NCBI RefSeq assembly: GCF_020253525.1
Contig: NZ_JADCBK010000070.1
Location: 1 to 52,817 of the forward strand
Length of the DNA stretch: 52,817 nucleotides
Reading direction: 5' to 3'
Origin: Aquidulcibacter sp.
GTDB lineage: Bacteria; Pseudomonadota; Alphaproteobacteria; Caulobacterales; Aquidulcibacteraceae
Below the pieces are notes generated by a model. The model was not told the DNA's origin and ran no database searches. It was given only the letters and a program-made list of their open reading frames with translations. The translations under genes were made by a program, and so were the position numbers. Below, one piece after another: positions 20,601-28,942 of the stretch (position 1 is its first letter; each line of letters opens with the position of its first letter).

Positions 20601-21150
20601 CATTGGCCGCATCCCGGCCCAAGATTTCGGTCGGCGTATCAAAGCCAGCAATCGCAATATCGGCAGGCAGGAAGGTGCCTTCATTGGCGCGCGCATTGGG
20701 GCCATTGCGCGCGCGTGGATCCCACCAAACCATGGTTGAGTTCACCATGGTCCGCCCATCGCCGCGCGGCACGATAAAGTCTTGCCCGAAGAGCCAATTG
20801 CGCAGGTTCACATTGCCAAAAGTGGGGTCGGTTGTGTAACCGACTTGGGCGCGATTGCCGCGCGAATTGCCGTCATACGCGCCTGGAGGCAAAGTATCGA
20901 CGCAATGGGCGGCAAACAAAACGGTGCGAGGATTGATAAGAAGACCCGTACAGGTCCCGCCACCATTGCCAGCTTCATTACGAATGCCCAAGCCGACCCA
21001 ATAGGGCCGCGTATTATTCGTATCGACCACCGCTGCGGGCGAAACGGTATCGGGGGTGACCAGCGCCACCGCTGGCGCGCCTGCAAAAGCACCAAAGCCT
21101 AAAGCCAAGCTGGCCACTGTATTGGTTAAAGTTTTTCTTGAAATCTTCAT
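17686..21150 (-). CDS. Trypsin-like serine protease autotransporter
   Basis: Large surface protein of 1154 residues. A Sec signal peptide (residues 1 to about 29) leads into a chymotrypsin-fold (S1) domain with a complete triad: H82 in AAHC, D164 in PADIAIAGFD and S312 in GDSGSP. C67 and C83 can form the standard disulfide by the His. A beta-helix-like passenger follows (about 400-760), with repeated short strands such as LNVLGGTVSGSGS and GTLSISGG. The last 280 or so residues form an autotransporter beta-barrel ending in the aromatic residue Phe (RVRVAF), as outer-membrane proteins do. GGGGATGAG precedes the ATG. It is monocistronic. The protease target is unknown. Confidence 0.93.
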   Translation of the reverse strand: MKISRKTLTNTVASLALGFGAFAGAPAVALVTPDTVSPAAVVDTNNTRPYWVGLGIRNEAGNGGGTCTGLLINPRTVLFAAHCVDTLPPGAYDGNSRGNRAQVGYTTDPTFGNVNLRNWLFGQDFIVPRGDGRTMVNSTMVWWDPRARNGPNARANEGTFLPADIAIAGFDTPTEILGRDAANGIGLLFSQVSGAVPVTIGGYGQAGNGLTGARLSGTDDTFFRRLGSNVLQFLGSSRDLNLGVYGSAIGNGLSPSTLVYQDMYWFDFDDPSRATRPFSASITRSATGNTFDFDVFPGAAVAGEASTAAGDSGSPLVTSAFGREVSLGVLSQGSRFFFDAVGNPNDNFGFFSVPFANFGTIAGYNPLYLFWDQILINNPYKYVTVAAGDGEWTDATRWRQELDPLYFTLSGSTLVNALPTTAAAGVTDASTNFGTITPNPANIKLCTLSGTCPATGGTANPLHTDNAGIVNLVSDAVEAETGTGEVAPSRFTGASAEAQASTMDLPSAKVDLIASEASSTLPWTSGRLSLNSGALTGVGTSGFTPNNTDGVAGVQNSTRYFEVNLRAAGTTSMTGVTATIDRLNVRGAQSGLNIRAGSRLNTTISSFVDAGVLNVDGIFAPRQLNVLGGTVSGSGSILTQSGVLVAGGVLTPGAAGGVGTLSISGGAGFGSTGTFGVDIASATSADRLNVTGNLVLGGGFAANFLNSYVPDFGTSWNIASATGTTSGAFTLIASNLPGVLRATPRVSGRDVILDITAVPYTSFAACASVQCSGLASLLDSNRASNYNSLASIYRFSDRLNPIEAANFLQALTPWDNQLAAQSMLRTSESMSAMILGRVAQVRQTGAQGANWGGIQMAALSGGTGVMTDAGDVLPASSGSTTMKPGWSAFGEVRGLRANAEAQKGFLGARTETVTGVVGLDYSQKNYVLGAALHLANGTSKLSNRSAKTKSDAAALSVYGSVSGPVLAFDAYASRGAGNLDMTRFAGPLAASGSTDSTLTSMGAALSATNKTAWGSYIPSVSIAYDKAEIDAYRESGPIGLTVGARTVEALVARLGVTAYGDFGTGGNIKPWARVALAHDFQASDTGASGLGFAAASSVTLANVAGLAQDESWGEVGLGVEAKLKSATLGLSYETTIDRTDVRVEQVRARVRVAF

Positions 21151-21396
21151 TTTCTCATCCCCTCAAATCGCTATTACCCCAGCGTACAAGATCGGCGCGG
21201 TCGCTTCTAAGTTGCGGGAAACTAAGGCTTGGCGGGTGGGCGTCAATGCCGAAGCGCGCCGGATCAAGGCTTCGTGATTATCGTTTTGTTAATTTTCTTC
21301 ATGGCGACAAGAACGCTGCCTGATACTGGCTGAACCCATACAGTTTATCTCTGCCGCATCACAGGCTAAGGCTATCGCAAGATAAGGGGCAGGACC

Positions 21397-22890
21397 ATGC
21401 GCGAAATCCATCATTTCATCGACGGGCAAACCAAAGCAGCCACGACAGGCCGCTTTCACAATGTCTATGATCCGTCCACGGGCAAGGTCCAAGCGCTGGT
21501 GGAATTGGCGTCAGCTGAGTTTTTGGCTGAAGCCGTGGCCGGGGCGAAAAAGGCCCAGCCTGCGTGGGCCGCGACCAACCCCCAAAAGCGCGCCCGGGTG
21601 ATGTTTGCCTTCAAGGCGCTTCTCGAACGCGACATGGAAGATTTGGCCCGCCTTTTGTCGTCTGAGCATGGCAAGACGGTCGCCGACGCCAAGGGCGACA
21701 TTCAGCGCGGCCTTGAAGTGATCGAATTTGCCTGTGGTATCCCGCACTTGTTGAAAGGTGAATATACCGAAGGCGCAGGCCCCGGTATTGATATGTATTC
21801 CATGCGCCAGCCCTTGGGCGTGGTCGCGGGCATCACCCCGTTTAACTTCCCCGCCATGATCCCGATGTGGATGTTTGGTGTGGCCATTGCTTGCGGCAAT
21901 GCCTTTATCTGTAAGCCCAGCGAAAAGGACCCCTCGGTGCCGATGCGATTAGGCGCGCTGTTGCAAGAAGCGGGTCTTCCCGACGGGATCTACCAAGTCG
22001 TCAATGGCGACAAAGCGGTCGTGGATGCAATCCTTGAGCATCCCGATGTGAAGGCCGTCAGCTTTGTTGGCTCGTCTGCTGTGGCCGAATATATTTATGC
22101 CAAGGGCGCGACCTATGGAAAGCGCGTGCAAGCCATGGGCGGGGCGAAAAACCACGCCATCATCTTGCCCGATGCTGACCTCGACCAAGTGACCAATGAC
22201 CTCATCGGCGCAGGCTATGGCAGTGCGGGCGAGCGTTGCATGGCGATCTCTGTTGCAGTGCCCGTGACCGACAAAGTGGCAGATGCTTTGATTGAACGCC
22301 TCAAGCCCCGCGTTGAAGCGTTAAAGGTCGGCCCCAGCCTTGATCCCGATGTCGATTACGGCCCGTTGATCAGCCACGAACACCGCCAAAACGTCATCCG
22401 CTGGATCGATAAATCGGTGGAAGAAGGCGCGAAACTGGTTGTCGATGGGCGCAAAGTCTCGTTCCAAGGCTATGAGAGCGGCTTCTATCTCGGCGGCTCG
22501 CTCATCGATCAGGTCAAGCCGCATATGGACAGCTATAAGACCGAAATCTTCGGGCCAGTCCTGCAAATCGCGCGCGCCGAAGATTTTGAAAGCGCGATTG
22601 CTCTGCCCAACGCCCACCAATATGGCAATGGCACCGCCATCTATACCCGCAATGGCCGCGCCGCGCGCGAGTTTGCCAGCCGCGTTGAAGTGGGCATGGT
22701 GGGCATAAATGTGCCCATCCCCGTGCCCTTGGCCTATCACAGCTTTGGCGGCTGGAAACGCTCTGCCTTTGGCGACGCGAACCAACATGGTACCGAGGGT
22801 GTTCGATTCTTCACCAAGGTCAAAACCGTCACGGCCCGCTGGCCCGAAGGCGCGGGCGCGGCAGAGTTTGTCATCCCGACGATGAAATGA
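21397..22890 (+). CDS. mmsA: CoA-acylating methylmalonate-semialdehyde dehydrogenase
   Basis: Oxidises methylmalonate semialdehyde or malonate semialdehyde to propionyl- or acetyl-CoA with NAD and CoA, in valine, beta-alanine and inositol breakdown. The 497 residues are full length. FNFPAMIPMWMFGVAIACGNAF is the highly characteristic family block, and FVGSSAVAEYIY and GAKNHAIILPDAD follow. The catalytic Cys is C281 in SAGERCMAIS. GGGGCAGGA precedes the ATG. No other valine-pathway genes adjoin it, so it stands alone. Confidence 0.94.
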   Translation: MREIHHFIDGQTKAATTGRFHNVYDPSTGKVQALVELASAEFLAEAVAGAKKAQPAWAATNPQKRARVMFAFKALLERDMEDLARLLSSEHGKTVADAKGDIQRGLEVIEFACGIPHLLKGEYTEGAGPGIDMYSMRQPLGVVAGITPFNFPAMIPMWMFGVAIACGNAFICKPSEKDPSVPMRLGALLQEAGLPDGIYQVVNGDKAVVDAILEHPDVKAVSFVGSSAVAEYIYAKGATYGKRVQAMGGAKNHAIILPDADLDQVTNDLIGAGYGSAGERCMAISVAVPVTDKVADALIERLKPRVEALKVGPSLDPDVDYGPLISHEHRQNVIRWIDKSVEEGAKLVVDGRKVSFQGYESGFYLGGSLIDQVKPHMDSYKTEIFGPVLQIARAEDFESAIALPNAHQYGNGTAIYTRNGRAAREFASRVEVGMVGINVPIPVPLAYHSFGGWKRSAFGDANQHGTEGVRFFTKVKTVTARWPEGAGAAEFVIPTMK

Positions 22891-22909
22891 GGGTGGGCGC
22901 GCAAACAAA

Positions 22910-22938
22910 GCCCCTCTCCCCTAAGGGGGCGAGGGGAG
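22910..22938 (+). repeat. GC-rich hairpin between mmsA and zapE
   Basis: A CCCCTC-T-CCCC arm and a GGGG-GC-GAGGGG arm around a short TAA loop form an imperfect hairpin about 20 bases after the mmsA stop. No T tract follows, so it may be a small dispersed repeat or mRNA-stabilising hairpin and not a terminator. It sits just before the zapE leader. Confidence 0.5.
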
Positions 22939-22960
22939 GTAAGCGAGTTGTGTTAGCCCC

Positions 22961-24085
22961 ATGATCACAACCCTCTATCGCCAAAAGGCCGAACAGGGCC
23001 TGATTGCTTTTGACCCCGCCCAAGCGGCGGCGGTCGAACTCTTGGCCGTGTTGCAAAACCGCCTGACAGACTGGCGGCCCGGTAAAGCGCGCTTCCTGTT
23101 TGGCAGGCCAGAGCCCGCGCCAGAGGGGATTTATCTCTATGGCGGGGTGGGGCGCGGCAAAAGCATGCTGATGGACCTCTTCTTTGAGGTCGCCCCGGTT
23201 GAGAAGAAACGGCGCGTCCATTTTCATGAATTCATGGCCGAGGTGCATGCAGCCGTAAATGCCTGGCGGGCGATGAGCGCCCAAGAGCGCAAACAGCAGG
23301 CCCATTTCGTCAAAGGGGCCGGCGACGATCCCATCCCACCCGTCGCCAAAGCCATCGCCAATGAGGCTTGGCTCTTGTGCTTTGACGAGTTCCAAGTGAC
23401 CGATATTGCCGATGCCATGATCCTTGGTCGCTTGTTTGAGCAATTATGGATGCGCCAAGTCGTCGTCGTCGCCACGTCGAACCGCCACCCGCGCGACCTC
23501 TATAAGAATGGTATCAACCGCCAACTCTTTCTGCCCTTCATCGCCATGCTGGAAGAAAAGCTGGCGTTACACGCCCTCGATGGCCAGCGCGACTATCGCC
23601 TCGCGCGGCTTGAGAGCCAGCCCGTCTACCATAGCCCACTCGATGGCCGCGCCTTTGCCGCGATGGATCAAGCGTGGGCGGCCCTGACCCAAGGCGCGCA
23701 ACCCCGGCCCACCTCGCTGACTGTCTCGGGCCGAGAGCTCAAAATTGCCCGCGCTGCTGCCGGCTGCGCCCGCATGAGTTTTGAGGATTTATGCGTCGCA
23801 GCCCTTGGGGCCAGCGATTATCTGGCGCTCGCCAAACGGTTTGAGACCCTGATGCTCGATGGTGTGCCCGTCATGGGCCCTGAAAAGCGCAACGAAGCCG
23901 CCCGCTTCCGTACCCTGATCGATGCGCTCTATGAGAATAAGACCAAACTGATCATGAGCGCCGAAGCCGAACCCGATCGCCTCTATGGCACGGGCGACCA
24001 AGCCTTTGAATTTGAACGCACCGCCTCCCGCCTCTACGAAATGCGCTCCCGCGATTATTTGGCGGCGGAGCGGGGTGGGGATTGA
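22961..24085 (+). CDS. zapE: Cell division ATPase ZapE (AFG1 family)
   Basis: AAA-type ATPase of 374 residues, linked to Z-ring function in bacteria and, as AFG1, to mitochondrial protein quality control. Walker A is GGVGRGKS (61-68). HFHEFMAEVH is the family hallmark between the Walker motifs. Walker B is LLCFDEFQVTD (D142, E143), and VATSNRHPRDLYKNGINRQLFLPFI carries sensor 1 and the following family block. The start at 22961 has a weak ribosome binding site. It converges on alkB. In many alphaproteobacteria zapE precedes mdh; that is not the case here. Confidence 0.93.
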   Translation: MITTLYRQKAEQGLIAFDPAQAAAVELLAVLQNRLTDWRPGKARFLFGRPEPAPEGIYLYGGVGRGKSMLMDLFFEVAPVEKKRRVHFHEFMAEVHAAVNAWRAMSAQERKQQAHFVKGAGDDPIPPVAKAIANEAWLLCFDEFQVTDIADAMILGRLFEQLWMRQVVVVATSNRHPRDLYKNGINRQLFLPFIAMLEEKLALHALDGQRDYRLARLESQPVYHSPLDGRAFAAMDQAWAALTQGAQPRPTSLTVSGRELKIARAAAGCARMSFEDLCVAALGASDYLALAKRFETLMLDGVPVMGPEKRNEAARFRTLIDALYENKTKLIMSAEAEPDRLYGTGDQAFEFERTASRLYEMRSRDYLAAERGGD

Positions 24086-24091
24086 GGGGTT

Positions 24092-24688
24092 CTAACCCAC
24101 CACCCGCATTGTCAAATTAATCCGTCCACCGCCCGGCACCAAGGTGGAGGAGCCTGACAACACCCGGTCGATGCCGTGGTAGAAGTGCCGCGACGCTCCA
24201 CCCAAAACAACCACGTCGCCGGAATTGAGCTTTAGGGACGATGTCGGCCCGCCGCGTGTTGCCCCGCCGAGACGGAAGATTGCGCTATCGCCTAAAGAAA
24301 TAGACACGACCGGGGCGGCGCGGTCGCGCTCATCGGCGTCTACATGCAAGCCCATTTTGGCCCCGTCGCGATAGAGATTGACGAGGCAAGCCTGTGGCGC
24401 AACCGGGTAATGGGCGACGGCCTGCCAAAGGTCGAGCAGGGCTTGGGGTATGGCCGGCCAAGCTTGACCGGTGACGGGGTGGGTCGCCTGATAGCGATAG
24501 CCGCCCTCGCGGTCTGACACCCAACCAAGTGGCCCCAAATTCGTCATCTCCACACTAAAGGGCTTGCCGGTCTTGGGCATGGTCGGGCGGAAGAAGGGCG
24601 CACGCGCAATCAAGGGCGCTAAACTCGCCAGCAGCGCCTCTTGCGCGGGCCGATCGAGATAGGCGGGATGGAAAGACAGGCCATTCAT
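24092..24688 (-). CDS. alkB: AlkB-type 2-oxoglutarate/Fe(II) dioxygenase
   Basis: Repairs alkylated bases such as 1-methyladenine and 3-methylcytosine in DNA or RNA by oxidative demethylation. The 198-residue protein has the complete iron site, H115-x-D117 in GLHVDADE and H171 in HFYHG. The 2-oxoglutarate and substrate motif is R189-x-N191 to R195 in RINLTMR. The N-x-Y-x-x-G-x-x-M-x-x-H-x-D spacing is exactly that of AlkB. No GTTC-N7-GTTC or Ada-type site is evident upstream. It converges tightly with zapE (seven bases). Confidence 0.94.
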   Translation of the reverse strand: MNGLSFHPAYLDRPAQEALLASLAPLIARAPFFRPTMPKTGKPFSVEMTNLGPLGWVSDREGGYRYQATHPVTGQAWPAIPQALLDLWQAVAHYPVAPQACLVNLYRDGAKMGLHVDADERDRAAPVVSISLGDSAIFRLGGATRGGPTSSLKLNSGDVVVLGGASRHFYHGIDRVLSGSSTLVPGGGRINLTMRVVG

Positions 24689-24703
24689 GCGATCAGATCA
24701 ACC

Positions 24704-24732
24704 TTGAAGATTCTACCAGTTACGTCTACTTT
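24704..24732 (+). promoter_or_regulatory. Promoter of the PIN-domain cassette
   Basis: TTGAAG (24704-24709) and TACTTT (24727-24732) are spaced by 17 bases in the divergent gap from alkB. The start point would fall near 24739, about 39 bases before the ATG at 24778. Confidence 0.5.
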
Positions 24733-24777
24733 AGAGGCGGAGTGCGTAAGACGGGACCGCATTGGAAAGCTTTACCC

Positions 24778-25050
24778 ATGAACGCTATCGACGCTGTTGC
24801 GAAGGCAAAAGAATTAGCGATTCTTGTGTTTGGCGAAGACGCTGGCTCGCCACCTCGGCTTGAGGCTGTCGCACCCGTTTCTGCCTCGATCTGGGATGTA
24901 ACCCTTTCCTTCAAGCGTGTCGCGCCATTAGCTTCCGGCAGCTTAGCACTCAATATGGCCCCGCACTTGGTCAATTATCAAAAGCTGTTGCGGATTGACC
25001 TTGAGACAGGGGAACTCATCTTCGTGAAAGATGCGGAATCGGTGTCATGA
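24778..25050 (+). CDS. Small partner protein of a PIN-domain cassette
   Basis: A 90-residue protein of unknown function. It begins with a helix (MNAIDAVAKAKELAILVFG), followed by beta strands with IWDVTLSFKR and YQKLLRIDLETGELIFVKD. That pattern of helix, W-x-VTLSF strand and Y-K-x-x-x-ID-x-x-TG-E hairpin occurs in small proteins encoded beside PIN domains. I recall it as a recurring pair but cannot name it. Start chosen at the ATG with GGAAAG eight bases upstream, not at a GTG 12 codons earlier. It overlaps the next gene by ATGA. The local base composition is more AT-rich than the neighbours, suggesting transfer. A protective or antitoxin-like role is conjecture. Confidence 0.65.
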   Translation: MNAIDAVAKAKELAILVFGEDAGSPPRLEAVAPVSASIWDVTLSFKRVAPLASGSLALNMAPHLVNYQKLLRIDLETGELIFVKDAESVS

Positions 25051-25508
25051 TTTCATTGGCACTGGACACCAATTTGATGGTGTTCTTGTGCCTCGCGCTG
25101 GCAGACAAGCGGCATATTGGTCAGCATAAGCGGATTTCAAATTTCACTGCCCAAGACTTTCGATCTTTGCTTGGTATCATCAGTCAAGCCGACGAATTGG
25201 TTTCCACGCCTTATTCTTTGTCCGAAGTATCCAATCTTTTAAACGTCTCGCTCAAGCGCAAAATCGATCTCACCATCTTGCGAAGTTTTGCCGCTCTCAT
25301 TGCGGATACACACGAAATTGGGGTCCGTGCGTCTGATTGCGCCAAGTCGCCAGAGTTTTCGGTTTTTGGCCTCACAGATGTGGCGTGGCTTTATCATTTG
25401 GACCCAAAGACGGTTTTGGTAAGCACGGATGAAATGCTGATTAATTATGCGCGGTCCATGGGGCGAAACGCAGATTGGTTTCGTCCCTCAAATCAAGCGC
25501 GAGGATGA
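25047..25508 (+). CDS. PIN-like domain protein, probable ribonuclease
   Basis: A 153-residue protein that reads as a PIN-fold nuclease. The acidic residues expected of the active site are all present: D7 in LALDTNL, E60 in SLSEVSNLL, D111 in GLTDVAWL and D128 in VSTDEML, in the right order and spacing. There is no signal or membrane segment. It is longer than a typical VapC toxin (about 130) and has an inserted helical segment between D7 and E60. Its start is inside the stop codon of the small upstream gene, so the two are made together. Whether it is a toxin, an RNA-processing enzyme or a defence effector cannot be told from sequence. Confidence 0.72.
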   Translation: MISLALDTNLMVFLCLALADKRHIGQHKRISNFTAQDFRSLLGIISQADELVSTPYSLSEVSNLLNVSLKRKIDLTILRSFAALIADTHEIGVRASDCAKSPEFSVFGLTDVAWLYHLDPKTVLVSTDEMLINYARSMGRNADWFRPSNQARG

Positions 25509-25567
25509 TTTCGTACAAATCACTGCTTCCCAGTTTGTGGCCACCGCAGCACAAATCACAGACATAC

Positions 25568-25595
25568 CTTGCGGTCCAAGACTGCGACACCATAT
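25568..25595 (+). promoter_or_regulatory. dnaK: Heat-shock (RpoH-type) promoter candidate for dnaK
   Basis: CTTG (25568-25571) is followed after 18 bases by CCATAT (25590-25595), close to the alphaproteobacterial sigma-32 pattern. It lies about 115 bases upstream of the dnaK ATG. Confidence 0.5.
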
Positions 25596-25708
25596 GAGCC
25601 TCAGCGCCCCTCACGGGCATTTTACTGGCAAAACACTATAGCCGTTCTTTTGGGCTTCCGCATGGGGGACAAAAAGATCGGTGTCCGCTTTTAAGGGACT
25701 TGAAGAAC

Positions 25709-27607
25709 ATGAGCAAAGTCATCGGTATCGACCTCGGGACGACCAATTCCTGCGTAGCCATCATGGACGGCAAATCAGCCAAAGTGATTGAGAACTCTGA
25801 AGGTGCGCGCACCACGCCGTCGGTCGTCGCCTTTGCTGCAGATGGAGAGCGCCTGATTGGCCAACCGGCTCGCCGTCAAGCTGTCACCAACCCAGAACAA
25901 ACCTTCTTCGCCATCAAGCGCCTTGTCGGCCGCACGTTTGACGATCCGATGGTCAAGAAGGACATCAATCTGGTTCCCTATAAAATCACCAAGGGCCCCA
26001 GCGGCGACGCCTATGTGACGGGCCGCGACAAGGATTATAGCCCTTCGGAAATCTCGGCCATGATCCTGACCAAGATGAAGGAAACGGCAGAAGCCTATTT
26101 GGGCGAAACCGTGACCCAAGCCGTCATCACCGTGCCTGCTTATTTCAACGACGCCCAGCGCCAAGCCACCAAGGATGCCGGTAAGATTGCCGGTCTTGAA
26201 GTGCTGCGCATCATCAACGAGCCAACGGCTGCGGCTTTGGCTTACGGCATGGATAAGGGCGGCAACCGCACCATCGCTGTCTATGATTTGGGCGGCGGTA
26301 CGTTCGACGTGTCGGTTCTGGAAATTGGCGACGGCGTGTTTGAAGTGCGCTCTACCAATGGCGACACCTTCCTCGGCGGGGAAGATTTCGACATGCGCAT
26401 CGTCGACTATTTGGCTGACGAGTTCAAAAAGGAAAAAGGCGTCGACCTGCGCAATGACAAATTGGCGCTGCAACGTCTGAAGGAAGAAGCCGAAAAGGCA
26501 AAGAAAGAGCTGTCGACCACCGCGCAATATGAAGTGAACCTGCCGTTCATCACCATGGACGCAACCGGCCCACTTCACTTGAACCTGAAGCTGACCCGCT
26601 CGAAGCTGGAAGCTTTGGTCGATGATCTGGTGTCGCGCACGATTGATCCGTGCAAAGCGGCGCTGAAAGATGCTGGCCTGACCGCGGCCGATATTGACGA
26701 AGTCGTACTCGTCGGCGGCATGACCCGCATGCCAAAGGTGCAAGAAGCCGTGAAGCAATTCTTCGGCAAAGAGCCACACAAGGGTGTGAACCCCGATGAA
26801 GTGGTGGCTTTGGGTGCGGCGATCCAAGCTGGCGTGTTGCAGGGCGACGTCAAAGACGTATTGTTGCTGGACGTGACGCCCTTGTCTTTGGGCATCGAAA
26901 CCAAGGGTGGCATTTTCACCCGCTTGATTGAGCGCAACACCACCATCCCAACCAAGAAGAGCCAAGTCTTCTCGACCGCAGATGACAATCAGTCTGCCGT
27001 GACCATCCGCGTGTTCCAAGGCGAACGCGATATGGCCGCAGACAATAAGTCGCTCGGCCAGTTCGACCTCGTTGGCATCCCACCCGCCCCCAGCGGCGTG
27101 CCACAGATTGAAGTGACCTTCGACATTGACGCCAACGGCATTGTGTCGGTCTCGGCCAAGGACAAGGCGACCAATAAAGAGCAGTCGATCCGCATTCAGG
27201 CCAATGGCGGCCTGTCCGATGCTGACATCGAAAAGATGATCAAGGACGCCGAAGCCAATGCCGAAGCCGACAAGAAGAAGCGCGACTTGGTGGAAGCCAA
27301 GAATGGCGCGGAAAGCTCGATCCATATGGTTGAAAAGCAATTGAGCGAATTCGGCACCAAGCTGGAAGTCGCCGATCGCGAAGCCATTGAAGCCGCAGTT
27401 GCCGCAGCAAAAGAAGCGGCTTTGGGTGAAGATGTCGAAGACATCCAAGCCAAGACCCAAGCTTTGATGCAGGCTGCCATGAAGATTGGTGAGGCCATGT
27501 ATGCCGAGCAACAGGCCAATGCGGCCGAAGCCGATGCGAAAAAAGATGCGGGCGATGACGGCGTTGTCGACGCAGACTTCGAAGACGTCACCGACGACAA
27601 GAAGTAA
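25709..27607 (+). CDS. dnaK: Molecular chaperone DnaK (Hsp70)
   Basis: ATP-driven chaperone that folds and disaggregates proteins with DnaJ and GrpE. I start at the ATG at 25709 ([17 protein letters not shown], 632 residues); the frame also contains a TTG three codons upstream. The nucleotide-binding domain carries [39 protein letters not shown] and [14 protein letters not shown]. The substrate-binding domain begins near residue 390 ([11 protein letters not shown]). The lid ends in a Gly/Asp-rich tail with VVDADFEDV, the usual conserved end. AGGGA lies upstream. It is separated from dnaJ by a 192-base gap with a strong hairpin. Confidence 0.98.
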   Translation: MSKVIGIDLGTTNSCVAIMDGKSAKVIENSEGARTTPSVVAFAADGERLIGQPARRQAVTNPEQTFFAIKRLVGRTFDDPMVKKDINLVPYKITKGPSGDAYVTGRDKDYSPSEISAMILTKMKETAEAYLGETVTQAVITVPAYFNDAQRQATKDAGKIAGLEVLRIINEPTAAALAYGMDKGGNRTIAVYDLGGGTFDVSVLEIGDGVFEVRSTNGDTFLGGEDFDMRIVDYLADEFKKEKGVDLRNDKLALQRLKEEAEKAKKELSTTAQYEVNLPFITMDATGPLHLNLKLTRSKLEALVDDLVSRTIDPCKAALKDAGLTAADIDEVVLVGGMTRMPKVQEAVKQFFGKEPHKGVNPDEVVALGAAIQAGVLQGDVKDVLLLDVTPLSLGIETKGGIFTRLIERNTTIPTKKSQVFSTADDNQSAVTIRVFQGERDMAADNKSLGQFDLVGIPPAPSGVPQIEVTFDIDANGIVSVSAKDKATNKEQSIRIQANGGLSDADIEKMIKDAEANAEADKKKRDLVEAKNGAESSIHMVEKQLSEFGTKLEVADREAIEAAVAAAKEAALGEDVEDIQAKTQALMQAAMKIGEAMYAEQQANAAEADAKKDAGDDGVVDADFEDVTDDKK

Positions 27608-27616
27608 TCGAAACAA

Positions 27617-27656
27617 CCCCCTTGCGCATGGGCCACAAGGTTCGTGCGCAAGGGGG
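27617..27656 (+). terminator. Hairpin in the dnaK-dnaJ gap
   Basis: CCCCCTTGCGC (27617-27627) and GCGCAAGGGGG (27646-27656) form a perfect eleven-pair stem with an 18-base loop, ten bases after the dnaK stop. TAAGCTTC follows, so there is no T tract. It may be a partial terminator or an mRNA-stabilising or processing element that sets the dnaK:dnaJ ratio. Confidence 0.6.
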
Positions 27657-27799
27657 TAAGCTTCGGGCCTTGGTTGACGGACGCACCGCCTCTCCCTCCC
27701 TCAAGCCAAGCCCCATGTGTTTGCTAAAAGCCCGTGATCAACACGCCCAGCAACACAGAGCGTTTCTAGCCATTAAACTTGCTCTTATTCGGGGATCCT

Positions 27800-28942
27800 A
27801 TGAGCGACGATTATTATGATCTTCTGGGCGTAGCCCGTGATGCGGACGAGGCAACGCTGAAAAGCGCCTACCGCAAGAAGGCCATGCAATGGCACCCCGA
27901 CAAAAACCCCGGCAATGCCGAGGCTGAGGCAAAATTCAAAGACATTAACGAGGCTTATGCCGCCCTGTCGGACCCGCAAAAGCGCGCGGTCTATGATCGG
28001 TATGGCAAGGCGGGCCTCAATGGCGGCATGGGCGGTGGCGGCGGCGGTGGCTTCCAAGGCGATGCTGGCGACATTTTTGAATCCGTCTTTGGCGACATTT
28101 TTGGCGAAGTCTTTGGCGGTCGGCGCACCCAACAACGCGCAGGCCCCGCGCGCGGGGCTGACTTGCGCTATGACTTTGAAATCACGCTCGAAGAAGCTTT
28201 CCGCGGCAAGGATGCCGAACTAACCATCCCGACCAATCAGGTCTGTGATGTTTGTGATGGCTCTGGCGCTGAACCTGGCACCCGCCCCGAAGTGTGCCCA
28301 ACCTGCAGCGGCACAGGCCAAGTGCGCGCCCAACAGGGCTTCTTCATGATGCAGCGGACCTGCCCGACCTGCCATGGCCGTGGCACCATCATCAAAAAGC
28401 CCTGCAAATCCTGTCACGGCCACGGCACCAAGCAAGTGGAGCGCACCTTGTCGGTCGCGATCCCGGCTGGCGTTGAAGATGGTACGCGCGTCCGCCTTAC
28501 CGGTGAAGGCGAATTGGGGGCCCGCGGCGGCCCACGCGGCGACCTTTATGTGTTTTTGTCGGTCAAGAAGCATGAGCTGTTTGAGCGCGACGGCCCAAGC
28601 CTTTATTGCCGCATCCCCGTCACCATGACGACTGCGGCTTTGGGCGGCAAGATCGAAGTCCCCACGATTGATGGCGGCAAGGCCGAACTGGATATTCCAG
28701 AAGGCAGCCAAACCGGGCGGCGCATCCGCCTGCGCCATCATGGCATGACAACGCTGAAATCAGCCCTGCGCGGCGATATGCATGTCGAACTCTTCGTCGA
28801 AACCCCGCGCAACTTAACCGCCCGACAAAAAGAATTGTTGCGCGAATTTGCCGGCCAGTGCGGCGAAAAAAGCCATCCAGAGCACACAGGCTTTTTCGAT
28901 AAAGCCAAGGGCTTTTGGGACAAAGTGACCGGGACGGAGTGA
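27800..28942 (+). CDS. dnaJ: Co-chaperone DnaJ (Hsp40)
   Basis: Delivers substrates to DnaK and stimulates its ATPase. The start is the ATG at 27800 with GGGGA four bases upstream (380 residues). The J domain (about 1-70) has HPD in [11 protein letters not shown] Gly/Phe-rich linker follows. Four zinc-binding repeats are complete: [24 protein letters not shown] and CKSCHGHG. The C-terminal substrate and dimerisation region is normal. The stop codon directly abuts the stop of the convergent MaoC-like gene. Confidence 0.97.
   Translation: MSDDYYDLLGVARDADEATLKSAYRKKAMQWHPDKNPGNAEAEAKFKDINEAYAALSDPQKRAVYDRYGKAGLNGGMGGGGGGGFQGDAGDIFESVFGDIFGEVFGGRRTQQRAGPARGADLRYDFEITLEEAFRGKDAELTIPTNQVCDVCDGSGAEPGTRPEVCPTCSGTGQVRAQQGFFMMQRTCPTCHGRGTIIKKPCKSCHGHGTKQVERTLSVAIPAGVEDGTRVRLTGEGELGARGGPRGDLYVFLSVKKHELFERDGPSLYCRIPVTMTTAALGGKIEVPTIDGGKAELDIPEGSQTGRRIRLRHHGMTTLKSALRGDMHVELFVETPRNLTARQKELLREFAGQCGEKSHPEHTGFFDKAKGFWDKVTGTE

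Noticed and set aside
25775-27616. A 613-codon open frame antisense to dnaK
   Set aside because: It is the shadow of the strongly biased dnaK codons; the protein is His/Phe/Gln-rich with no family likeness, and dnaK is certain.
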